In this document: positions 5,715-11,356 of the stretch, one piece after another
Numbering within the stretch: position 1 is the first letter of the stretch
Layout: each line of letters starts with the position of its first letter
Made by a program: the position numbers and the translations under genes
Notes under the pieces: generated by a model
Database searches by the model: none
What the model was told of the DNA's origin: nothing
Seen by the model: only the letters and a program-made list of their open reading frames with translations
Assembly (NCBI GenBank): GCA_947630635.1
Contig: CANRIJ010000025.1
Coordinates: forward strand, 1 to 14,584
DNA: 14,584 nucleotides
Source of the DNA: an uncultured Spirochaetaceae bacterium
GTDB lineage: Bacteria > Spirochaetota > Spirochaetia > Sphaerochaetales > Sphaerochaetaceae
Direction: 5' to 3'

Positions 5715-6263
5715 ATGGCTACAAGAGACCTAAGAATCAATCGCCAGATCAGAGCCTATGAAGTAAGGCTTATTGACGAGAATGGCACACAGTGCGGAAT
5801 TGTAAAACTAAATGATGCTATCAAAAGGGCAGAAGAGGCAGGATTGGACCTCGTAGAGGTTTCTCCAAATGTAAACCCACCCGTGTGCAAGATATTGGAC
5901 TTCGGAAAATATCGCTATGAAATGGAAAAGAAGCAAAGGGAAGCCAAAAAGAACCAGGCTGTTATCAAGATAAAGGAAATCAGGATGCAGCCCAAGATCG
6001 ACAGACATGATCTTGATACCAAGAGCAAGGCAATAGCAGAGTTTCTTCTAGACGGCAATAAGGTCAAGGTAGGAGTGAGATTCAGAGGAAGAGAGCTTGC
6101 CCACCCTGAGCTTGGAAGACAGGTTCTGGATAGAATCCTTGAAATACTAACGGAAAATAATGTAGGATATACAGTCGATCGCGCTCCACTCATGGAGGGA
6201 AAGATGATGTCTATGTCTCTTTCCCCTCTCAAAGGACAGAGTGCGACGAAAAAACCGCAATAA
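5715..6263 (+). CDS. infC: Translation initiation factor IF-3
   Basis: IF3 binds the 30S subunit, blocks premature 50S joining and checks start-codon and initiator tRNA pairing. The 182-residue product has the two-domain plan. The N-domain contains RINRQIRAYEVRLIDENGTQ and AGLDLVEVSPNVNPPVCKI, then DFGKYRYE. A Lys-rich linker follows, then the C-domain with IKEIRMQPKIDRHDLDTK and KVKVGVRFRGRELAHPELG. It ends with a short SATKKPQ tail. It starts at ATG with AAAGGAG 4 nt upstream; it does not use the rare AUU-type start through which E. coli IF3 regulates itself. It is the first gene of the classic infC-rpmI-rplT operon. Confidence 0.97.
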   Translation: MATRDLRINRQIRAYEVRLIDENGTQCGIVKLNDAIKRAEEAGLDLVEVSPNVNPPVCKILDFGKYRYEMEKKQREAKKNQAVIKIKEIRMQPKIDRHDLDTKSKAIAEFLLDGNKVKVGVRFRGRELAHPELGRQVLDRILEILTENNVGYTVDRAPLMEGKMMSMSLSPLKGQSATKKPQ

Positions 6264-6314
6264 CCCGCTTAGCGGATTAAATACTGACCTCTGGGGTTCT
6301 TGTTCCCAAGGTCA
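6264..6314 (+). promoter_or_regulatory. Two hairpins before rpmI, candidate L20 autoregulatory leader
   Basis: Hairpin 1 pairs CCGC (6265-6268) with GCGG (6272-6275) around TTA, just after the infC stop. Hairpin 2 pairs TGACCT (6285-6290) with AGGTCA (6309-6314), then, past a bulged C, TGGG (6292-6295) with CCCA (6305-6308), leaving a 9-nt loop. The rpmI ribosome binding site GGAGGGG begins 5 nt later. In other bacteria L20 represses this operon by binding mRNA hairpins that mimic its 23S rRNA site; assigning that role here is inference from position and shape. Confidence 0.5.
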
Positions 6315-6331
6315 TGATTGGAGGGGCAAAA

Positions 6332-6532
6332 ATGCCTAAGATGAAAACAAGAAAGGCTGCAGCCAAGCGCTACAAGATCACCGGTTCTGGCAAGGTCGCA
6401 ATCAAGAAGCAGGGACTTCGCCATATTCTCACCAAGAAGAGCTCTAAGAGGAAGAGAAACCTCAGACATGAGGGAATTCTTGCCGATGTAGAGGCTAAGA
6501 GAGCAAAGAGCATGCTCCCATATGGGAATTAG
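6332..6532 (+). CDS. rpmI: 50S ribosomal protein L35
   Basis: L35 is a small basic protein of the large ribosomal subunit. The 66-residue product MPKMKTRKAAAKRYKITG... carries the family pattern MKTRKAAAKR.K.TGSGK near the start, then HILTKKSSKRKRNLR and a short tail. The start is the ATG at 6332, preceded by GGAGGGG (6320-6326). A reading from 6314 would add six residues but lacks this spacing and does not fit the family. The gene lies between infC and rplT, in the standard order. Its stop TAG overlaps the start of the rplT Shine-Dalgarno sequence, so the two genes are probably coupled. The hairpins upstream may control both. Confidence 0.96.
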   Translation: MPKMKTRKAAAKRYKITGSGKVAIKKQGLRHILTKKSSKRKRNLRHEGILADVEAKRAKSMLPYGN

Positions 6533-6543
6533 GAGGAAGTAGA

Positions 6544-6903
6544 ATGCCAAGAGCGGTAGACGGAACCAAAAGAAAAGACAGAAGGAAGAAAATTCTCGAG
6601 CAGGCCAAAGGCTACTGGGGAAGGAGAAGCACCAATAACCGTGTCGCAAAAGACGCAGTCCACAAGGCTGGTCAATATGCATACAGAGGCAGAAAAGAGA
6701 GAAAGAGAGACTTCAGGAAGCTCTGGATCGTCAGAATCAACGCTGCTGTAAGGTCAGAGGGACTCAATTACTCCCAGTTCATGCATGGTCTCAAGCTAGC
6801 CAACATCGAGCTAAATAGAAAGGCTCTTTCAAACATGGCAATTGAGGACAAGCCAGCCTTTGAGGCACTTCTTGCTGAGGTGAAGAAGGCACTGGCCCAG
6901 TAA
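6544..6903 (+). CDS. rplT: 50S ribosomal protein L20
   Basis: L20 is an rRNA-binding protein needed early in 50S assembly and, in several bacteria, a translational repressor of its own operon. The 119 residues are full length. The basic N-terminal arm (RKDRRKKILEQAKGYWGRRSTNNRVAKDAV) and the globular half (RDFRKLWIVRINAAVRSEGLNYSQFMHGLKLANIELNRKALSNMA) match the family. AGGAGG lies just upstream of the ATG. The stop overlaps the start of the next ORF (TAATG), so the 105-aa protein is likely translated by re-initiating ribosomes. Confidence 0.97.
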   Translation: MPRAVDGTKRKDRRKKILEQAKGYWGRRSTNNRVAKDAVHKAGQYAYRGRKERKRDFRKLWIVRINAAVRSEGLNYSQFMHGLKLANIELNRKALSNMAIEDKPAFEALLAEVKKALAQ

Positions 6904-7220
6904 TGGATAAAATTGAGAGCTCCAAGCTTATAAGACTAAGGCTGAAAAGCGCAGAGTCTCTCCTCAAAAGTCTCAGAGAGAATATCAAAGAGCTGGAGGA
7001 GAGGCTATCTCTTGCCCTAGTGCATAACAGAGAGCTTGAGGACTTGATTCAGAAAATCTCTCTATCAAGCGAGGAACTTGATAAATCCATTGAAAGCTCT
7101 ATCGAAGAAGTCTCGAAAGAAGAATTCAGCGAGGCCTTGGAGACAGAAGAGTTTAAGGATATCGAGAGCGCCGAGGAGTTTTCTGGTGGCGCATCTGAAG
7201 AGGATGGTTTTGATATCTAA
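6903..7220 (+). CDS. Small acidic coiled-coil protein, unknown
   Basis: I do not recognise it at family level. The 105-residue product has an N-terminal part (about residues 8-60, SKLIRLRLKSAESLLKSLREN then KELEERLSLALVHNRELEDLI) with heptad-like spacing of Leu and Ile, predicting a coiled coil. The C-terminal half is strongly acidic and low in complexity (EEVSKEEFSEALETEEFKDI...). It shares one base with the rplT stop and is the last gene before a strong terminator, so it depends on the infC operon. Genes for small coiled-coil division factors of ZapA/ZapB type occur after rplT in some bacteria, so a division or scaffold role is conceivable, but the sequence does not show it. Confidence 0.75.
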   Translation: MDKIESSKLIRLRLKSAESLLKSLRENIKELEERLSLALVHNRELEDLIQKISLSSEELDKSIESSIEEVSKEEFSEALETEEFKDIESAEEFSGGASEEDGFDI

Positions 7221-7245
7221 AGGCACTCAATGAGGTGCCTTTTTT
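7220..7245 (+). terminator. Intrinsic terminator of the infC operon
   Basis: AAGGCAC (7220-7226) pairs with GTGCCTT (7235-7241) around a short loop and is followed by a T-run to 7245. It begins at the last base of the stop codon of the 105-aa ORF. Confidence 0.9.
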
Positions 7246-7276
7246 AATATCAAAGCACTAAAGACCAAGATTTGTA

Positions 7277-7304
7277 TTTACAAGCGACAAACATGTATTA
7301 TTAT
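7277..7304 (+). promoter_or_regulatory. Promoter of the 6S-like RNA
   Basis: TTTACA (7277-7282), a 16-bp spacer and TATTAT (7299-7304) form a good promoter; an overlapping TATTAT at 7296-7301 is preceded by TG. Start would fall near 7311, matching the 5' edge of the folded RNA at 7314. Confidence 0.65.
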
Positions 7305-7310
7305 TAAGAC

Positions 7311-7493
7311 ATAACCTATAGTGTGGCTATCTGAAGCCTCTTGGACCAAACCATACATATGGGATCCGGTATAGCTTAGTGGCATGCACCTTCCCTCTTG
7401 GGTTTTTAAGGTACAGTAAGCTGAGCAAACTAAGATCCCCCTTGAGAACTTAATCTCAAGAGCAGTTGATGGCCAGGACTATAGGTATTTTTT
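7311..7493 (+). ncRNA. ssrS: Probable 6S RNA
   Basis: This non-coding stretch of about 180 nt folds into the rod with a large central bubble expected of 6S RNA, which mimics an open promoter and binds the housekeeping RNA polymerase. The closing stem pairs ACCTATAG (7314-7321) with CTATAGGT (7479-7486) and TGGC (7324-7327) with GCCA (7472-7475). It can extend with CTCTTG (7338-7343) pairing CAAGAG (7457-7462). A symmetric bubble of about 17 nt per strand follows. The apical arm pairs GGGATC (7361-7366) with GATCCC (7434-7439), AGCTTA (7373-7378) with TAAGCT (7417-7422), and ACCTT (7388-7392) with AAGGT (7408-7412). A T-run (7488-7493) follows the closing stem. The 3' bubble strand can instead form a perfect 7-bp hairpin (7441-7460). 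tmRNA, SRP RNA and RNase P motifs are absent. Confidence 0.8.
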
Positions 7494-7514
7494 ATGACAT
7501 AAAGAAGGGAGAAA

Positions 7515-8858
7515 ATGGATCAAAGCAAAAACAAAAAGAGACTGAATGTTGCCTATGTTCCCATTCCGGGGGCGATGAAGAGCGCCTTCTCGGCTCTTAA
7601 TATAGATGAGAACACACTCCTTCCAGTTGCAGTTGAGAATGGACAGGGAACACTCAGCAAAGAAGACATAACGGTTGAGAACATAATTGCGGGAATGCTT
7701 AAATCCATTGCCTTCGATGATAAGAATGAAAACTATGAGGTATATAGATCTTTTCTGAATTCCTATGACCCGGGACTTGCCGAAAAGCTAGAGAGGGCAG
7801 CGCTACTGAAAGAAGAGAAAAGGGACTATGACTTTGCAGAGGAGCTTATGCTTGAATCATACCGCCTATCTCCTACCCCAGAGAGAGCGATTGAGCTTGC
7901 CACTGTCTATTCCTACATGGCAGCGGATGCCAGAAACAAGGGCGATATAGTAGAAGAGAACAGAGGACTGAAGAATGCACTGGACTCTCTATCAGAGGGC
8001 ATTGAGCGCTTCGGGGAAAATGAGAGCCTACTATCTGAGATGGCCTCCTTTGAAGCCTATGTAGGCGAGCTTGAGGGAGCAAAGGACTACCTTGAGAGAT
8101 ACCTAAAAGTCGCAACAGACGATGACAAGAGGAAGGAGATGGAAAGAGTTCTTGAGGAGGTGGATTATCAGATCAAGAACGACAGAGAGATCAAAGAGGC
8201 CTACGACTGGATAATGCTCGGAGAGGGCGATAAGGCCCTTCCGCTGATTGAGAAATTCATCTCCTCAAATCCGAAAATCTGGAATGGATGGTTTCTTAAG
8301 GGATGGGCACTTAGGGTTATTGGAAAATACGATGAGGCAAAAGAGGCTCTAATCGAGTGCATAAGACTCGGGGAGACAAATAGCGAAATCTACAATGAGC
8401 TATCAATGTGCGAGCTTGAGAGCGGAAACAGAGAGCTTGCCAAGACATACCTTGAGACAGCGCATGACCTCGATGAGAACAATCTCTCAATAATAAGCAA
8501 CCTCGCCTATCTCTATTTAATGGACAACGATTTGGATAGTGCACGTGAGGCACTTGAGAAGTCGAGGTATCTCTCAGGCGACGATGAGATAGTAAAGGAG
8601 CTCATTGAAGAATATGAGAGAAAGAGCGGCGAGAAAATCGGCTCTGTAATTCACGAGGACTATGTAAATGGCAAAGAGGCCCTAAAAGAGGAAAATGATG
8701 ATGAAAGCAGCCATGAATGCCACCATCATCATAAAGGTGGATGCTGCTGCCATAACCACGAAGGAGGCGAGCACCATCACTGCCATCATGATCACGAAGA
8801 TGGGGAGTGCCATCACCATCATAGAGAGGGATGCCCTCACCATCATGAGGAGGATTAG
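7515..8858 (+). CDS. TPR-repeat protein with a His/Cys-rich C-terminal tail
   Basis: A cytoplasmic protein of 447 residues with no signal peptide. Residues 1-60 form a non-repeat N-terminus. Helical repeats of TPR character run from about 100 to 355, the clearest being 257-286 (WNGWFLKGWALRVIGKYDEAKEAL), 291-320 (IYNELSMCELESGNRELAKTYL) and 325-353 (LSIISNLAYLYLMDNDLDSAREAL). Residues 400-444 are a tail with 20 His and 7 Cys arranged as CHHHH, GCCCHNH, HHHCHHDH and CHHHH blocks. TPRs mediate protein binding; the tail should bind Ni, Zn, Cu or Co, resembling in style the tails of nickel-handling proteins, but its function is unknown. AAGGGAG precedes the ATG. The gene starts about 20 nt after the 6S T-run and its stop abuts the tsaE start. 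Confidence 0.9.
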   Translation: MDQSKNKKRLNVAYVPIPGAMKSAFSALNIDENTLLPVAVENGQGTLSKEDITVENIIAGMLKSIAFDDKNENYEVYRSFLNSYDPGLAEKLERAALLKEEKRDYDFAEELMLESYRLSPTPERAIELATVYSYMAADARNKGDIVEENRGLKNALDSLSEGIERFGENESLLSEMASFEAYVGELEGAKDYLERYLKVATDDDKRKEMERVLEEVDYQIKNDREIKEAYDWIMLGEGDKALPLIEKFISSNPKIWNGWFLKGWALRVIGKYDEAKEALIECIRLGETNSEIYNELSMCELESGNRELAKTYLETAHDLDENNLSIISNLAYLYLMDNDLDSAREALEKSRYLSGDDEIVKELIEEYERKSGEKIGSVIHEDYVNGKEALKEENDDESSHECHHHHKGGCCCHNHEGGEHHHCHHDHEDGECHHHHREGCPHHHEED

Positions 8859-9296
8859 ATGAGTGAGATATTCTATTCTTCGAGCCCAGAGGATACAGAG
8901 AGAATCGGCTCACTCTTTGCAAAGAAGGCAAAGAGCGGAAGCCTAGTGCTTCTAAAGGGCACACTCGGAGCGGGAAAGACTGTCTTTGCCAAGGGAGTTG
9001 CAAAGGAGCTCGGGATAAATGAGGGAATAGTATCCCCTACTTTCACTCTCGTTCAGGAGTATGAGGGAAGGATGGATATGCATCATCTTGATCTATACAG
9101 AATTTCTGGATGTGATGAATTTGAATCAATGGGTGGCGAAGAATTTCTCTACTCTAGCGGAATAACGCTTATTGAGTGGGCTGAGAAGATTGAAGAGATG
9201 CTACCTGAAGATGCCATAAGTGTTAACATAGAGATACTTGAAGATCAGAGGAGAAAGATCCAGATAGAGGGCTTAGATGAAAGTATTGGCGCTTGA
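8859..9296 (+). CDS. tsaE: tRNA threonylcarbamoyladenosine biosynthesis ATPase TsaE
   Basis: TsaE is the P-loop ATPase that works with TsaB and TsaD to transfer threonylcarbamoyl to A37 of ANN-decoding tRNAs (t6A). At 145 residues it has normal length. The Walker A motif is GTLGAGKT (34-41). It is followed by GIVSPTFTLVQEYEG (56-70), the HLDLYR motif (76-81) and LIEWAEK (104-110), all typical. Its ATG follows the TPR gene stop without a gap, and the ribosome binding site GAGGAGG is encoded within the last codons of the His-rich tail. It overlaps tsaB by 20 nt, consistent with the common tsaE-tsaB pairing. tsaD is not in the window. Confidence 0.95.
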   Translation: MSEIFYSSSPEDTERIGSLFAKKAKSGSLVLLKGTLGAGKTVFAKGVAKELGINEGIVSPTFTLVQEYEGRMDMHHLDLYRISGCDEFESMGGEEFLYSSGITLIEWAEKIEEMLPEDAISVNIEILEDQRRKIQIEGLDESIGA

Positions 9297-9960
9297 TACA
9301 TCAACTGAATTTTCTTCAATTGCACTGCTTTGGGACTCAAGCTATGAAGAGAGGCTTATATCAAAGCCATTCTCTCCATCTGAAGGACTCCTTCATGAAA
9401 TAATAGAGATGCTGAAGAGAGTTGATGGGGATATATCGGATATAGACCTATTTGTGTCATCTAAGGGCCCAGGATCCTTCACGGGGCTAAGAGTGGCAAT
9501 CTCGGAGCTGAAGGGCTTCTCGCTAGCACTAGATAAGCCTCTAGTATCAGTTGGAACACTGAGGGCAATAGAGAAGACTGCTGATTATATTAAGAACATC
9601 CAGATTCTCTCTGCAATTGATGGCAAGAAAAAGAGGTTCTATTCAAGAATAAGCTACAACGGAGAGACTCTCCTCTCTGACTCAGACCTCTCGCCTGAGG
9701 ATATTCTCAAGGCCCTTGGAGATAGAGAGACTCTCATCACAGGTCCAGACTCTAAGGCACTCTATGAAAAGCTGAAAGCGCTTGGAAAAGAGAATATCAC
9801 TCTCGACTCTCTCTCTCCAAGAAACCTTGGAAGAGCACTGATAGAGCTAGGAATAGAGAAATTCAATAAAGAAGGAGCAGATGACATTGGAGAGGGGCCA
9901 ATGTATATAAGAAAGACTGATGCCGAGGAGGCACTGGAGATGAAAAAGAAAAATGATTGA
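9277..9960 (+). CDS. tsaB: tRNA threonylcarbamoyladenosine biosynthesis protein TsaB
   Basis: TsaB is the catalytically inactive ASKHA-fold partner that stabilises TsaD in the t6A complex. The 227-residue product starts MKVLALDTSTEFSSIAL, contains the diagnostic SKGPGSFTGLRVAISELKG (62-80), and has the usual SAIDGKKKRFYS strand. It lacks the metal-binding histidines of TsaD, and its length fits TsaB. The ATG lies inside tsaE, with AGAGGG at a proper distance upstream. It ends in a lysine-rich tail whose codons overlap the next ORF by 8 nt. Confidence 0.94.
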   Translation: MKVLALDTSTEFSSIALLWDSSYEERLISKPFSPSEGLLHEIIEMLKRVDGDISDIDLFVSSKGPGSFTGLRVAISELKGFSLALDKPLVSVGTLRAIEKTADYIKNIQILSAIDGKKKRFYSRISYNGETLLSDSDLSPEDILKALGDRETLITGPDSKALYEKLKALGKENITLDSLSPRNLGRALIELGIEKFNKEGADDIGEGPMYIRKTDAEEALEMKKKND

Positions 9961-10396
9961 CGAGAAAATCGAAGATTTTGAAATTGATGAGATTCTAAAA
10001 GACAAGGAGAGCCCAAAGCTCACGGCAAAAGAGAAGGCAAGACTCGCAGAGAGGGCATTTTCAAAGGTCATGGACGAGTATAATAGCGCAATTAAGGCTA
10101 TGGGTGACTTTGTGAGCATCCTCCAAAGACTCAAAGGCATAGAGGATATACTTGGAAAAGATCTCTATTCATGGCTTTGCTCGAACATCGGAAAAGAGAC
10201 TGACTGTCTAAACCTCGGTCCCCCCTTCCAGCTCTTTGACCCTGATGGCTTCTTCTCGGAGTTCAGAAAGGATAACAATGGTGCAGAATACCCATCATTT
10301 GAAGATGTAAAGAAGAGCCAGGATGCCTATAAAGAACTTGTTGAAAAGCATCCAAAGCTAAAAGAGAGCGCAGAGATTATTCGAGAGGAAAAATAA
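9953..10396 (+). CDS. Unknown soluble protein, 147 aa
   Basis: I do not recognise this protein. It is acidic at the N-terminus (MIDEKIEDFEIDEILKDKE), then predicted helical (LTAKEKARLAERAFSKVMDEYNSAIKAMGDFVSILQRL, about 23-60). A middle part contains two cysteines (LYSWLCSNIGKETDCLNLGPPF), and a charged helical C-terminus follows. No signal or membrane segment is seen. It overlaps tsaB by 8 nt at its start and trxB by 1 nt at its end, so it is clearly in the same transcript. GGAG lies about 12 nt before the ATG, a little far, which suggests coupled translation. The two cysteines next to thioredoxin reductase are worth noting, but they do not form a CXXC motif. Confidence 0.8.
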   Translation: MIDEKIEDFEIDEILKDKESPKLTAKEKARLAERAFSKVMDEYNSAIKAMGDFVSILQRLKGIEDILGKDLYSWLCSNIGKETDCLNLGPPFQLFDPDGFFSEFRKDNNGAEYPSFEDVKKSQDAYKELVEKHPKLKESAEIIREEK

Positions 10397-11301
10397 TGGA
10401 TACTGATATCCTTGTCATCGGCGGAGGACCGGCTGGAATGAGCGCTGCGCAGTACGCACTGAGGGCAGGCTACAGGACAATGCTACTTGAGATGATGGCT
10501 CTTGGAGGCCAGCTTCTGCAAATCGATGAGATAGAGAACTATCCTGGAATAGAGAAGACATCGGGCTTTGAACTCACTAAGAAAATGGAGACTCAAACAG
10601 AAGAGTTTGGCGCGGAAATTGTCTACGGAGAGGCAACTAAGATAGAGAAAAATGGCCCATTTTTCAGCGTTGAAACCGATCAGGGCAATATAGAGGCCAA
10701 AGCAGTAATAGTTGCAACTGGAGCAACACACAGACACCTTGGAGCACCTGGAGAGGAAGAGTACATAGGAAAGGGCGTAAGCTACTGCGCAACCTGCGAT
10801 GGCCCATTTTTCAAGGGCAAAGACGTCATTGCAGTCGGAGGGGGAGACACAGCCCTTACAGAGGCCCTCTACCTATCAAAGATCGCAAAAAGCGTAACGC
10901 TTATTCATAGAAGAAGCGAATTCAGAGCCCAGAAGGCACTTGTAGATAAGATCAATGAGAGAGAAAACATCGCTCTTGAGCTATCAAATGGCATCAAGGA
11001 GGTCTTAGGCGATGGTGAGAAGGTCACTCACGTACTTCTAAATGATGGCAAGAGCCTTCCTGTCAGCGGCATATTCATCTTCGTTGGAATTACTCCAAAC
11101 TCAGAGCTCGTAAAAAACGTAGCAGATAGAGACGAAAGCGGCTTCATTAAGGTCAATGACAGAAAAGAGACCTCACTTAAGGGGCTCTTTGCAGCCGGAG
11201 ACGTAACGGACACCCACTTTAGGCAGGTTGTGACAGCCTGCTCTGATGGAGCCCTATCTGCTCATATGGCCGACGAGTACATTTCAAGCCTTTCTTGGTG
11301 A
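10396..11301 (+). CDS. trxB: Thioredoxin reductase
   Basis: An FAD enzyme that passes electrons from NADPH to thioredoxin in the cytoplasm. The 301 residues carry the FAD-binding GGGPAGMSAA (9-18), the redox-active CATC (C131, C134), the NADPH-binding GGGDTA (148-153) and HRRSEFRA (171-178), which favours NADPH. The C-terminal FAD motif is FAAGDVTDTHFRQVVTACSDG. Length and order are those of the low-molecular-weight bacterial type. The ATG shares one base with the stop of the 147-aa ORF, with GAGAGGAAAA upstream. No thioredoxin gene is adjacent. It is the last gene of the TPR-tsaE-tsaB run, and I see no clear terminator in the 55 bp that follow. Confidence 0.97.
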   Translation: MDTDILVIGGGPAGMSAAQYALRAGYRTMLLEMMALGGQLLQIDEIENYPGIEKTSGFELTKKMETQTEEFGAEIVYGEATKIEKNGPFFSVETDQGNIEAKAVIVATGATHRHLGAPGEEEYIGKGVSYCATCDGPFFKGKDVIAVGGGDTALTEALYLSKIAKSVTLIHRRSEFRAQKALVDKINERENIALELSNGIKEVLGDGEKVTHVLLNDGKSLPVSGIFIFVGITPNSELVKNVADRDESGFIKVNDRKETSLKGLFAAGDVTDTHFRQVVTACSDGALSAHMADEYISSLSW

Positions 11302-11318
11302 GCTCTCTAACTTTTCAG

Positions 11319-11349
11319 TTGCAGAGCCATAGATACCATTTAATAATAC
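11319..11349 (+). promoter_or_regulatory. Promoter of glgA, directly against the start codon
   Basis: TTGCAG (11319-11324) with TAATAA (11341-11346) at 16 bp, or TAATAC (11344-11349) at 19 bp, forms a plausible promoter. The ATG is at 11357, only 7-10 nt after the -10 box, and no Shine-Dalgarno sequence lies between. Confidence 0.5.
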
Positions 11350-11356
11350 ACTCTGT

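Noticed and set aside
6269..6682. 137-codon minus-strand open frame opposite rpmI and rplT
   Set aside because: Antisense shadow of two certain ribosomal protein genes, rich in Leu, Phe and Cys as expected for the complement of basic coding sequence.
7311..7493. The structured RNA as tmRNA, SRP RNA, RNase P or a riboswitch
   Set aside because: No tRNA-like ends or tag reading frame, no GNRA-capped SRP domain, far too short for RNase P, and its own terminator with a closing stem fits 6S better than a riboswitch leader.
8712..8855. The His/Cys tail as a CRISPR or tandem DNA repeat
   Set aside because: The repetition comes from His and Cys codons in one open frame with irregular spacing, not from direct repeats separated by spacers.
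8602..9003. Minus-strand frame of 133 codons opposite the His-rich tail and tsaE
   Set aside because: It mirrors the repetitive CAC/CAT codons of the tail; both genes on the plus strand are firmly supported.
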